From a virus, in the IMG/VR virus record IMGVR_UViG_3300010885_005167, positions 1 to 54,515 of that record: 54,515 nt of DNA, one strand, 5' to 3'. Positions 8,233-16,493 of this stretch are shown piece by piece. Positions within the stretch are counted from its first letter, which is position 1. Every line of letters starts with the position of its first letter. The position numbers were made by a program, and so were the translations under genes. The notes beneath the pieces are model-generated. The model was not told the origin of the DNA and searched no databases. It saw nothing but the letters and a program-made list of their open reading frames with translations.

Positions 8233-9071
8233 ATAATCTTACCTAAGAAGTTGCTGTGAAATTCAGCAACTACTTTCTTTTTCTTCTTTAATTTCTTTTC
8301 TTTAGCTTCTTTAATGCCTTTATCTGCTGCTGCTTTAATAGCTAGTTTGTCCTGAGAAGTTTGCTGAAATCCTGGTTTAACTTTTGCTGCATCTGCGGCT
8401 GCTTTAATTGCAGCATCTTGTTGTGAGGTAGCAGCGTTGGCTTGCTTGGTAGCAGCCATTTGTTGTTGTGCTTGCTGTTGGTCAGCTTGACCTTTAGCTA
8501 ACTTGTCTGCTGCGGCTTTGGCAGGATCGTATGTTGTTCCTTGTGGAGTAGGTGCTGCTGGCGCGGTTGATGCTGCTGGTGCTGCGGTAGGAGCAGGTGT
8601 AGCTGCTGGTGCCTCGGGTTTAGGTGTTGCAGCAATATTCTTTTCTAACTCGCCTGCTAATTTTTGTTTGCTAGGTTGATCCAATGTATCAATCTGTTTC
8701 ATTAGATCGCCAATATTTCCAGAAGTTCCTGGATTTGGTGCTGTAGGTGCTGCGCCTGGGGCAGTTCTTGCTGCGTCCGGTGCAGGAGCAACATACGGCG
8801 TTCCAGCCCCACCTGTTGATGCTGGTGTTGTACTTGCTGGCGCTGCACTACTTGCTGGAGGTGTGCCTGTTGCTGCTGGAGGTGTTCCAGACTCAGGATC
8901 CCATGATGCTTTTGCATCTTTATATCCTTGTTTAGCATCTTTCCATGCACCTGATAATCCACGACCGGCCGCACCTACTGCTCCTGCAACGTTTCCTGCT
9001 GCTCTTCCAATAAAGTCGCCAACACCTTCGTCAATTTCTTGTTGCGGTGCAAGTAATTCGTTAATTCTCAT
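8229..9071 (-). CDS. Ala/Pro-rich probable virion protein
   Basis: 280 residues, not recognised. Starts MRINELL with a GGAA ribosome site. Residues 12-50 contain a Gly/Ala amphipathic segment, residues ~55-190 are a low-complexity Ala/Pro/Thr/Ser region, then comes a Gln/Ala/Lys helical region, a strongly basic run (KKLKKKKK) and the tail EFHSNFLGKII. It converges on the gp26 frameshift ORF with a 4-base overlap and lies 11 bases downstream of another Ala/Gly-rich gene on the same strand. Composition suggests a structural or ejected protein; there is no enzyme motif. Confidence 0.6.
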   Translation of the reverse strand: MRINELLAPQQEIDEGVGDFIGRAAGNVAGAVGAAGRGLSGAWKDAKQGYKDAKASWDPESGTPPAATGTPPASSAAPASTTPASTGGAGTPYVAPAPDAARTAPGAAPTAPNPGTSGNIGDLMKQIDTLDQPSKQKLAGELEKNIAATPKPEAPAATPAPTAAPAASTAPAAPTPQGTTYDPAKAAADKLAKGQADQQQAQQQMAATKQANAATSQQDAAIKAAADAAKVKPGFQQTSQDKLAIKAAADKGIKEAKEKKLKKKKKVVAEFHSNFLGKII

Positions 9072-9082
9072 AGTGATTCCTA

Positions 9083-10471
9083 TTATTTCTTTAAGTATGC
9101 TAATACTTGTTGTTGTTCAGCAGGGGTAAGTTTTAAAATTTGAGCAAGCATGTCTGCTGTATTTACTCCAGATGCTGCTGGTGTATCTAAAGTTGGTTCA
9201 ACTGAGCCTGCAGGTGCAGGCAATGACATATCAGTATATGCCTTTGAGATAACTGCTGGATCAACTCCTGCGCCCTGTAATATTTTAGCGACTTCTTCAC
9301 TGTCCGTTGGGCTTCCTGCTTTTGCCCAGGCTTTTTGTAATGTGCTAGCATCTACCTTGTTGCCCGTGATACCAAATAATTCGTTGAGTTGATTTCTATT
9401 TAAAGATTCTGTAGTTGGTGCTGGTGGTTTTTCTCCGGCAGCACCTGCGGCTTGTCCTGCCATTGCACCTAATACCGGAGTTATCATTGCCGCTACACTT
9501 CGAGCACTATTCACAGCCGCTTGTACTGCGGTTGGTTCAATTGCCTGGCCTGCCAGTTTCATTGCCGTTTCTTGATATGAAGGATCACTAGCCGCTTGTA
9601 AAATAGAGTCCATGCCTTTCATTGCAGCCTCTTTTGCAGGATTTGAGAACATAGCTTCTGCACTACTCATATCAACTGGACCTCTGAGGCTATCAGCAAA
9701 CGCTCTGCCATACTCTGCATATTTTTTACCATCTTCTGGGTTGAGGTAAATTGTTTGGCCGTCACCAGTTATTACTTTATTTGACAAATACTGAGTTCCG
9801 TGGAATGTGCTTACAAGATCTTTTAGTTTAGTAAGAACACCAGCAGTAATACCTGCTACTGCTCCAGCTGTTGCTCCACGTCCGATAGCAGTTGATGCTT
9901 TTTGACCTTGTAGCAAGCGGTCGGCAATATTTAGAATGCCCACAGCAATTCCGGTTCCGGTTCCGACTGCAAGTGCTCCGGCACCAACTCCGCCTGCTAC
10001 TGCAACACCTAATGCCGCTGCTGCTGATCCTGCAATGGCCAACAAGAACTTGTGTAGATTAGGATTAGCTTTAGCAAACTCACCATACTTGGCTAACTTA
10101 GCAGCTAGATTAGGATTCTTTGCTGCAATAGATGTTTTAATTTCTTCAAATTTTTGATCAAATGCTTGAACTGGTCCACTACTTTGTAGCATACCTCCAA
10201 ATTTATTAAACCAAACATCACTGATCTTATCTTTGGCTGCACCAACAGCATCACCTGCTTTACCTAGCATACTTCTACCAGCACCTGTTTCTATGCTTTT
10301 GAATAGCTGTTGTATTTGTTCGGGTGCTAGCGCAACCTCACATAGTTTAGGGTGAATCTCCTTTTCCCATTTGGTAAAGTATTGATCTCCGTGACCTATA
10401 CTTTCAAAGATAGACTTACGAGGTCTATTTTCAATCTCATCTAATCTTGCAGTTATTTGTTTTATATTCAT
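9083..10471 (-). CDS. Large hypothetical protein with hydrophobic Gly/Ala core, possible ejected virion protein
   Basis: 462 residues, family not recognised. The N-terminal ~130 residues are charged and helical (MNIKQITARLDEIENRPRK at the start). Residues ~145-185 are a long Gly/Ala/Val hydrophobic segment, followed by a second near 200-215; the C-terminal part is Ala/Pro rich with a helical end (LKLTPAEQQQVLAYLKK). Such profiles occur in internal head proteins delivered with DNA. The ATG at 10471 has no clear ribosome site, and the frame stays open for 32 more codons upstream without any ATG, GTG or TTG, so the true N-terminus is uncertain. A TATAAATA octamer lies 24 bases upstream of the ATG. 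Confidence 0.6.
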   Translation of the reverse strand: MNIKQITARLDEIENRPRKSIFESIGHGDQYFTKWEKEIHPKLCEVALAPEQIQQLFKSIETGAGRSMLGKAGDAVGAAKDKISDVWFNKFGGMLQSSGPVQAFDQKFEEIKTSIAAKNPNLAAKLAKYGEFAKANPNLHKFLLAIAGSAAAALGVAVAGGVGAGALAVGTGTGIAVGILNIADRLLQGQKASTAIGRGATAGAVAGITAGVLTKLKDLVSTFHGTQYLSNKVITGDGQTIYLNPEDGKKYAEYGRAFADSLRGPVDMSSAEAMFSNPAKEAAMKGMDSILQAASDPSYQETAMKLAGQAIEPTAVQAAVNSARSVAAMITPVLGAMAGQAAGAAGEKPPAPTTESLNRNQLNELFGITGNKVDASTLQKAWAKAGSPTDSEEVAKILQGAGVDPAVISKAYTDMSLPAPAGSVEPTLDTPAASGVNTADMLAQILKLTPAEQQQVLAYLKK

Positions 10472-10494
10472 AGGAATGTTTTGAAGTAATATGT

Positions 10495-10502
10495 TATTTA
10501 TA
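10495..10502 (-). promoter_or_regulatory. T4-type late promoter (TATAAATA)
   Basis: Exact minus-strand TATAAATA located 24 bases before the ATG at 10471. It lies inside the open upstream extension of that gene. If used, the leader would be only about 15-18 bases. Confidence 0.55.
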
Positions 10503-10564
10503 AATGAACTGCGTTCATTTGCTTCTTCAGCTAACGCTTCGAAGCAATTGATTACATCGTAAAC

Positions 10565-10971
10565 GAATTAAATATTATCTAGATTAATCAGTCACACTTA
10601 GCCCACTAAAGGGCTAAGAAAAAATTGGGCATTATCTGAGTAGCACAATCACATAGTGTTAGAACTATTAGCATTTCTGCTAGCGTAGGCGGTTGACCTA
10701 TACCTACTCATTCTGTCTTAATCTACAACGGCGGCTTACAAATATACACTATCATATTTGTAAAGCGTGGAGTTTCTGTTATTACTCCATCCTTGGGCCT
10801 TACTTTTAACTCTATTCAAACAATCAAACCGCAGGCATTTTGCGATCGTGGTCCGGTTAGGATACTGATTGAGTACTCTTATCGGCAAGAGATTTCCCTC
10901 CCTGTGATCCTAGATCCAGGTGTCCGGGCACATGACATTGGCCTGTGCAAGCTATAACCGATTAACTGAGC
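10565..10971 (-). ncRNA. Unidentified structured RNA candidate in a non-coding gap
   Basis: About 400 bases with no credible ORF on either strand, between the stop of the SegE-like gene and the next minus-strand gene. It holds many short perfect inverted repeats: CTTAGCCC/GGGCTAAG (10597-10618), TAGCA/TGCTA closed by GAAA on the minus strand (10669-10682), TTACAAATAT/ATATTTGTAA with GC clamps (10734-10766), TGGAGT/ACTCCA (10768-10789), nested CAATCA/TGATTG and AACCG/CGGTT (10821-10871), and CTCTT/AAGAG (10876-10891). The GNRA-type loop favours the minus strand, which is also the coding strand of both neighbours. I tried to match it to tmRNA, RNase P RNA, tRNA and group I introns and found no convincing signature. 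Strand and ends are inferred. Confidence 0.5.
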
Positions 10972-11400
10972 CTAAGGTTTTTTAATTATATGGGAGCCAT
11001 GGACACGAACAGATATCTGTCCGTTATAATAGTCTTGTGATTCTAATACTTTGCGGTCGAATTGTTCACAGGCCTCAATGTATGATGTTTCTGCTTTACT
11101 GTTACAGTAGTGTAGTATCTCACGGGTAAACTTGTCTACCCCTATTTGTGCAATATCTGCTGTTAGTTCTACACTGGAACCATAATATGTTTGCCAATCC
11201 GATTCAATCTTGCCTCGGATCTTCTTTTTCTTCTTTGTGCCGTTCTTCAACTTTACAGTCTTGTAGGTCGTTCTACTAAATTTTGCTAATTTTTTGCCAA
11301 CATACTTACGCCCTGTGACTGTATTTGTGATAAGATAAACATATCCTATACAATCATCGGGCAGTTCAGTTACTTCTAAACCTTGATAGGTCCAGGTCAT
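10972..11400 (-). CDS. SegE-like GIY-YIG endonuclease family protein
   Basis: 142 residues. The signature GYVYLITNTVTGRKYVGKK (residues ~19-37) is a GIY-YIG motif, and the later SDWQTYYGSS is usual for the SegE-like phage family. A basic KKKKK run sits between. These small proteins are widespread in T4-like phages; members related to T4 Seg proteins cut DNA near their own locus, but activity is not shown for most. The start overlaps the stop of the preceding histone-H1-like gene (ATGA). The structured non-coding region begins immediately after its TAG stop. Confidence 0.75.
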   Translation of the reverse strand: MTWTYQGLEVTELPDDCIGYVYLITNTVTGRKYVGKKLAKFSRTTYKTVKLKNGTKKKKKIRGKIESDWQTYYGSSVELTADIAQIGVDKFTREILHYCNSKAETSYIEACEQFDRKVLESQDYYNGQISVRVHGSHIIKKP

Positions 11401-11597
11401 TGACCCATTGCCGCCTTGGCTTCCTTGCGAGCATTCTTTTCAGCAGTGATTTCATTGCGGCGAGCCTTAACAGCTTTGCCTAATTCTCCCAATGCCTTGC
11501 GAGCACGAGTACCAGCGGCAGCATTTCCTGCTTCAAATTTTGCATCCTCTGCAAGGAATTCTTCCATTTGTTCTTTAATTTGTGTTGTTGATGTCAT
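11397..11597 (-). CDS. Small basic protein, histone H1-like repeat type
   Basis: 66 residues. The core AGTRARKALGELGKAVKARR resembles the small Hc1/H1-like proteins common in phages, which are presumed to bind DNA or to interact with nucleoid proteins. The N-terminal third is acidic and helical, the rest Lys/Ala/Arg rich. It starts within the end of the AT-hook gene and ends in an ATGA overlap with the SegE-like gene, so the three are translationally linked. Function is not known. Confidence 0.65.
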   Translation of the reverse strand: MTSTTQIKEQMEEFLAEDAKFEAGNAAAGTRARKALGELGKAVKARRNEITAEKNARKEAKAAMGQ

Positions 11598-11946
11598 TTG
11601 TTTTTCCTTTTTTTGGTGGCCTACCTCTTACAGTATTCCTAATTCTTGGCGGATCTATTTTTGGTCTGCCTCTTTTCTTTGGTAGAGCTTTAATCCTTGC
11701 TTTTTCTTTTTTCTCTGCTTTGTGTTCGTCAATTAAATTTTGAGTATGTTCACTGTACACTGACATAGAAATTTTCCGCATTTCTTTTTCTAACTTTATC
11801 ATGGCAGTAATTGTTCTTCGAACTTTTGCACCACCTCTAAATGTTGGTTTATCTAGAAACGCTTGATGATAGTTATGCAATTCTATAAATCGTGAGATAT
11901 ATTCTGAATGTAATTCCTTATATAGATTGAATTTTTCATTCGACAT
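11575..11946 (-). CDS. Small protein with two AT-hook-like motifs
   Basis: 123 residues, family not recognised. The first 75 residues are helical; the C-terminal third has KKRGRPK (residues ~90-96) and VRGRPPKKGK (~105-114), both with the RGRP core of AT-hooks, which bind the minor groove of A+T-rich DNA. The gene starts inside the end of gp46 (11-base overlap), linking it to the recombination operon. A DNA-binding role in this A+T-rich genome is inferred from the motifs only. Confidence 0.65.
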   Translation of the reverse strand: MSNEKFNLYKELHSEYISRFIELHNYHQAFLDKPTFRGGAKVRRTITAMIKLEKEMRKISMSVYSEHTQNLIDEHKAEKKEKARIKALPKKRGRPKIDPPRIRNTVRGRPPKKGKTNDINNTN

Positions 11947-13717
11947 AGTCTATATCGTTGCTGTAGCTAGTAAACCCGTTCTCTTTGATAACTCTAAGAA
12001 CATTATTAACCCGCCCAACTAACTCATCCTTGTGTGATATTAAGTATATATTCTTTGATCGCTCTCTGGCCATTTTCTTTAAAACTGCCAATCCAGCTTC
12101 TACTCCTGCTGCATCCATTCCGGCATCCATAAGTTCATCTACAAACAATAGATTAATGCTTTGATACAGACCTTCCCATACATCTCTAAATGCAAAACTC
12201 ATGGATAAAATTAATCTATTTCGTTCACCTCGACTTAAATTATCAAAATCCAAGTCCTGTCCTAGCTGAGTAATCTCGATACTTAGATCATTTTGAAATA
12301 TTACTCTATGTGGTAATCCAAGTTTATCAATATAATAACTTAACCGTTTGTTCAAGTAGCTTAAATTTTGATCAATAATCTTTTTACGGATAAAAGAATC
12401 TTTATTGGTTAGAAGTTTATGTAAAAATTCTTGATGATCTTTAAGTTTTGTTAAATCATTTACTGCATTCCAATTAATTTCTTGTATAGCAGTCTTCTTT
12501 AATTCAATAATTTGTTCTTGATACGGATTGCTCTCATTAATTTTACTTGTTAAACTTTTTTCAAGTCCATCTAAATTGTTTTTATGTCCTAATGCTTCTG
12601 ATTCTGTATCGTAGAATGTTGCAGGCATACGAGGAGCATCACCAACGCCAATCTCTTCTACAATTTTGTTCAAGTCTTGTGATACTTTATCAAAATATTT
12701 CATTGCTTCACCGAGGTGTTGTACAGCAGTTGCAGTCATTTCTTCGTGTTTATGATCGTGTAGCTCTTGTTCACAGGCGTGACATATTTTATCACCTAGA
12801 CTTGCTAGTTCTTTTTCATACTTTTTAACAGTTCTTTCAGCTTGCCCTAGAGCAGATTCAAGAGTTGCCCGCTGTTTATTAAGATTTCGAATCTTAACAT
12901 CGTGCTCTTTCCATGCTTTAAGTTTAGTATGTGCTATTAACTCTGCTTCAATATCAACATTTTCAAGTCGCATCATGGCACGACCTAAGTTTTCAATGTC
13001 TGATTCTTTCTTTGTGTCCCACGCATTGCTCTTAATACCCAAGCTATCAATGCTTTTTTGTACATTTTCGTTAGCAGCCTTGATACCTTCAATTTTATAT
13101 TGTTCTTGCTGTATAAAATCTTTACTTTCTTTGACTAAAATCTTCAATGCTTCTGCTTTTTCACTCAATAAAGTAATACCTAATAGCTGTTCAATTACTT
13201 CACGCTGTTCCGCAGCCTTCATAGATAAGAACGGTTCAGTATATGTGTTCAAGGCAACCAAGTGTTTGAACATGGTATGCGTCATTTCTAGCATTTGTTC
13301 AATAGCTTTTTGTGTTTCTCTGCTATCTCCCTGACTATCATCCTCTGACTCGTCAGTCTTTAATTGATTGTCGTTAACAAACAATCTAAGTATATTGGGT
13401 TTACGGCCACGCTCAATACGATATTTGGTGCTATTCTTCTCAAACTCAACAGTGACCAACATGGCTTTACCATTAGTTTTATTAATCAAGTTTTCTTTCT
13501 TGATGTTTGTCAGTGCTTGCCCGTATAATGCATAGCTCAACGCATTAACAATAGTAGTTTTACCTGTGCCATTACGAGATCCGGTATCATCGCCACCTAG
13601 ATCTAAGTTACTTCCTAACACCAGTGTTAGTGCTTGCTTGTCAAAATCCACTGCTTGAGTTTGATTACCTACACTCAAGAAATTTTTCACGGTTATATTT
13701 TTTAGTTTAAACATCAT
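11936..13717 (-). CDS. 46: Recombination endonuclease subunit gp46 (Rad50/SbcC-like)
   Basis: 593 residues, near T4 gp46 (560). It is the ATPase subunit of the Mre11/Rad50-type complex that processes DNA ends for recombination-dependent replication and host DNA breakdown. Visible parts: Walker A GSRNGTGKTT (residues ~46-55), long coiled coils, a zinc-hook CHAC (~312-315), the ABC signature LSRGERNRL (~495-503) and Walker B LLFVDE with a following D-loop (~522-530). It starts at the end of gp47; two consecutive ATG codons (13717 and 13714) are possible. Confidence 0.97.
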   Translation of the reverse strand: MMFKLKNITVKNFLSVGNQTQAVDFDKQALTLVLGSNLDLGGDDTGSRNGTGKTTIVNALSYALYGQALTNIKKENLINKTNGKAMLVTVEFEKNSTKYRIERGRKPNILRLFVNDNQLKTDESEDDSQGDSRETQKAIEQMLEMTHTMFKHLVALNTYTEPFLSMKAAEQREVIEQLLGITLLSEKAEALKILVKESKDFIQQEQYKIEGIKAANENVQKSIDSLGIKSNAWDTKKESDIENLGRAMMRLENVDIEAELIAHTKLKAWKEHDVKIRNLNKQRATLESALGQAERTVKKYEKELASLGDKICHACEQELHDHKHEEMTATAVQHLGEAMKYFDKVSQDLNKIVEEIGVGDAPRMPATFYDTESEALGHKNNLDGLEKSLTSKINESNPYQEQIIELKKTAIQEINWNAVNDLTKLKDHQEFLHKLLTNKDSFIRKKIIDQNLSYLNKRLSYYIDKLGLPHRVIFQNDLSIEITQLGQDLDFDNLSRGERNRLILSMSFAFRDVWEGLYQSINLLFVDELMDAGMDAAGVEAGLAVLKKMARERSKNIYLISHKDELVGRVNNVLRVIKENGFTSYSNDIDYVE

Positions 13718-14727
13718 AGGCTGTTATAAATTTCTAATAAGGTTGATTTATCAAATTGTTCTGATTCGATATTGATTAATTGTTCTGAAACTATTTGATC
13801 AACGCTTTCAAATTGGGTGTCTGGATTGTCATCAATTGTGCCATCCATATTAGTTTTATCTTGTATAAGACTAATTTCGCGAATATCGTAGTCCTTGACA
13901 AATGTTTCTTTAATGAAGTTTGCTTCTTCGTAGCTAATATCAATATCAAGATTTACCTTGATATGCATTTTAGACATCATAATAGTGTCAGCATTATCAA
14001 TTAAGTCACTGAGTTTAACAGTTCTATACTTAGGACAGTCTGGCCAATCAATAAAGTTGGGTTCTCCGCCCCACTCTAAAGTCATCATTCCACGTTTGTC
14101 ATCCCATGTATCTGAGAAGTTATGGGGAAACGCATTGCCAATATATATTACTTTTTTGTTTTGTTGTCGTTTATGGAAGTGGCCACTGAAGATATAGTCC
14201 GGGGCACTAAAGTCTTCTGCTTTAAGTTCACCATGATCGGGCATTTGTACCATAGCATTCATATAAAACTTGGGTAACTCAAAGTGTCCAAACACATATT
14301 TGCTTTTGACATTCTTCATAGTCTTCCACTCGTCGCCTACTAACCAAGGTACTAGGGTGACATCGCCTAGGGTGGTAACATTATCTACGACAGTTACACC
14401 GGGAATATGGCGTCCAAACGCACTACTATGGATGTCACGCTTGTCTTTATAGAATAAATCGTGATTACCTGGAAACCAGTAGAACTGTTCAAATGCCGCA
14501 CCTAGTTTTTCAAGGCAACGAATTGATACATCGAGACTAAACAAGTTGATAGAATTTCTATTGTGATGCCAATCTCCCATAAAAATACAAGTTTCGCATT
14601 CTGCTTTTTTTGATTCTTCAATAAACCAATCTATAAATTCTTCACAATCTTGATTGTGTGTAGCAGAGTTTGATTTTAGGCCGATATGTAGATCAGTCAT
14701 GCAAGCGACTTTTTTAAATAAATTCAT
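13714..14727 (-). CDS. 47: Recombination endonuclease subunit gp47 (Mre11/SbcD-like)
   Basis: 337 residues from the ATG at 14727; T4 gp47 has 339. It is the metal-dependent nuclease partner of gp46. Phosphoesterase motifs are DLHIG (~12-16), GDWHH (~51-55), GNHD (~87-90), GHFE (~147-150) and GHFH (~182-185), giving the usual two-metal site. An in-frame TTG lies one codon upstream, but the ATG overlapping the stop of the homing endonuclease gene (TGATG) is the better start. The close coupling with gp46 supports co-expression of the complex. Confidence 0.97.
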   Translation of the reverse strand: MNLFKKVACMTDLHIGLKSNSATHNQDCEEFIDWFIEESKKAECETCIFMGDWHHNRNSINLFSLDVSIRCLEKLGAAFEQFYWFPGNHDLFYKDKRDIHSSAFGRHIPGVTVVDNVTTLGDVTLVPWLVGDEWKTMKNVKSKYVFGHFELPKFYMNAMVQMPDHGELKAEDFSAPDYIFSGHFHKRQQNKKVIYIGNAFPHNFSDTWDDKRGMMTLEWGGEPNFIDWPDCPKYRTVKLSDLIDNADTIMMSKMHIKVNLDIDISYEEANFIKETFVKDYDIREISLIQDKTNMDGTIDDNPDTQFESVDQIVSEQLINIESEQFDKSTLLEIYNSL

Positions 14728-15488
14728 CAAACTTCCTTTGCTTTATAGCCATTGTAAAATTCTCCATTTTTTGATTTTTCTAATACGGTATTTGCCCATT
14801 GGCCTGTTTGTCGTTGAAAATCACTCTTACTTAAAAAGTATAACACTTTTCCGTCTTCAGTTTCAACCTCTAATCTCTTCGAAACTTTTGTAGCACCCTT
14901 GGCACCATTTGCTTTTGCAATTTTTTTATGCTCTTCTTTATTTTCTTGTTGCCATTTAAGAATTTTATTAACTTTATTTTCTATTGCCCCCGGAACTGCT
15001 TTGTAGTATTCTTTTAATGATTCTGCTCGTCGTGCATTTATTTCTGGAGTAAATGCACGTTTAACCATTTCTTTTCTTTGTTCGGGCGTAGTATTTGCCC
15101 ACTTTGTTTTATTGTATTCTCTAAAACGATCTCCGAGTGTTGTTTTTATTAGAATCATTTCTTCTTCAGTTAGTTTATACCAACCAGTATGCCCTAATCC
15201 ATCCCCACCTCTGCTAGAATTTAAACCATTCTTATAAGAATCGTATTGTTCGATATATTTTATTTCTGCTAATGCCAATTGTCCTAGTGATAAAAATTCT
15301 CCTTCGATGACCTCGTAGGTACACTGGTCGAGGCCATGCTGCTTCATTGCTAAATGTATTTTTCTTTTAGTATTTTTTTGAGATTCTCGACAATGATCTT
15401 TCCACCTTGATTTTTTGTACTCGAGATCAGTGTCCATTCCGATGTAGACTTGATTTAACGGAATTACTGTAATTTTATAAATGAACAT
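14727..15488 (-). CDS. Free-standing GIY-YIG homing endonuclease
   Basis: 253 residues. The N-terminal FIYKI ... VYIG (residues ~2-16) is the GIY-YIG catalytic start, followed by SRWKDHC with the expected Arg (~32) and IKYIEQYDS in the C-terminal part of the nuclease. Residues ~110-215 contain basic helical repeats typical of modular DNA-binding (NUMOD-like) segments, and the end (DFQRQTGQWANTVLEKSKNG) resembles a small helix-turn-helix binding module. It is wedged between gp55 and gp47 with a one-base overlap onto gp47 and has its own late octamer upstream, the usual setting for a mobile Seg-type gene that does not interrupt a coding sequence. Confidence 0.88.
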   Translation of the reverse strand: MFIYKITVIPLNQVYIGMDTDLEYKKSRWKDHCRESQKNTKRKIHLAMKQHGLDQCTYEVIEGEFLSLGQLALAEIKYIEQYDSYKNGLNSSRGGDGLGHTGWYKLTEEEMILIKTTLGDRFREYNKTKWANTTPEQRKEMVKRAFTPEINARRAESLKEYYKAVPGAIENKVNKILKWQQENKEEHKKIAKANGAKGATKVSKRLEVETEDGKVLYFLSKSDFQRQTGQWANTVLEKSKNGEFYNGYKAKEV

Positions 15489-15512
15489 ATTTTAACCCTA
15501 AATGTATATTGT

Positions 15513-15520
15513 TATTTATA
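15513..15520 (-). promoter_or_regulatory. T4-type late promoter (TATAAATA) before the homing endonuclease
   Basis: Exact minus-strand octamer 25 bases upstream of the ATG at 15488, in the 74-base gap after gp55. It would give the homing endonuclease late expression separate from the recombination genes. Confidence 0.65.
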
Positions 15521-15562
15521 CATGTAGGATTAAAATGTTAAAGCAAACTCTGCAGATAACAG

Positions 15563-16489
15563 TCAAATACTATTTTGCTCATCTTCCTCAATATTAGATT
15601 CTTCAGACTTGGGTTGTCTAAAATGTTTATATAGTTCTGCCTGACGAGCAGTTTCTTCTGCATACTCTTGTTTGTATTGACGAGTCATACTTGGAGTAAG
15701 TCCTGCTTCTTCTAACATATCATCGCGGATGTTTTGATTCTTCTTTTCAATATTCAATACACGAGTGAACGAATTAGTTACTGCGGCGGTGTAATATGCA
15801 AAAGGATTCTCAGATTTACTTTCATCAAACTGTAGACCAATTTGACTTAATTGTAAAATAGCTTGTCCACGCATTTCTTCATTGTAAGTATATCCACGCC
15901 AATTAGATCTTTGTGCATAACGTTCACTTAATTTAATAAACATCTTACCTAAGTTTTCGGTAATACGTCCATGATCTTTAGAAAACTTACCAGTTTCAAT
16001 ATCACCCTTCCAGTGACTCTTTGCCACGCAGATTAATTCACCTGCATCATTGTATTTCCAATGTTGGTATGGAGGAAAGTTTACTTTCTCATGACTATCT
16101 GCTGTATTTTTAAGTGTCTTTTTACGACCCGGAGCAAGTGGAATATGCTCAAATGTCATAATACGGATAATAATATCAGTTTTTGCAATGGTAGTATAGT
16201 CTTCGGTACATTCTGCAAGTTTAATTTTCTTGTCACCTGCTATTCTAGCCGCGCCAAATGCTAAAATTCCCTGACGTTTTGCTCTAGCTCGTTTGGCTTC
16301 TGCTACGGTTCTAATGTTGACCTTGTCTAAATTTGTTAAAATGATATCATGTTGTTGATATGCAGGGTCAGTAAAGCTGCCAAATGAACATTTGCTTTTA
16401 TGTATCTCTGATAATAAGTCTCGATTGTTTAGATACTTTACTCTTTTCCCCGTTGGGGATATATGTGTGGGAAGGGCTGTTGTTATAAT
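15563..16489 (-). CDS. 55: Late transcription sigma factor gp55, with N-terminal extension and non-ATG start
   Basis: The part from the ATG at 16159 (198 residues) matches the late sigma factor gp55: the core NEEMRGQAILQLSQIGLQF and NPFAYYTAAVTNSFTRVLN bind RNA polymerase and late promoters. The same frame stays open to 16531 and the extra ~110 codons look fully coding (TSPTG-like start ISPTGKRVKYLNNRDLLSE). I recall long gp55 forms in marine T4-like phages beginning in this way. No ATG, GTG or TTG exists in the extension, yet a clear AGGAG sits at 16494-16498, pointing to ATT at 16489 or ATA at 16486 as start. A perfect sigma-70 promoter lies just upstream. The core call is firm; the exact start is not. 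Confidence 0.88.
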   Translation of the reverse strand: MITTALPTHISPTGKRVKYLNNRDLLSEIHKSKCSFGSFTDPAYQQHDIILTNLDKVNIRTVAEAKRARAKRQGILAFGAARIAGDKKIKLAECTEDYTTIAKTDIIIRIMTFEHIPLAPGRKKTLKNTADSHEKVNFPPYQHWKYNDAGELICVAKSHWKGDIETGKFSKDHGRITENLGKMFIKLSERYAQRSNWRGYTYNEEMRGQAILQLSQIGLQFDESKSENPFAYYTAAVTNSFTRVLNIEKKNQNIRDDMLEEAGLTPSMTRQYKQEYAEETARQAELYKHFRQPKSEESNIEEDEQNSI

Positions 16490-16493
16490 TATT

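Noticed and set aside
10565-10971. Known RNA classes for the structured gap (tmRNA, RNase P RNA, tRNA, group I intron)
   Set aside because: No tRNA-like ends or T-arm, no resume/tag frame, no convincing P4 or group I core pairings on either strand; left as unidentified.
16484-16489. Plus-strand TATAAT as a promoter for the baseplate block
   Set aside because: No acceptable -35 at 16-18 bases; the match arises from the palindromic A/T run at the gp55 start.
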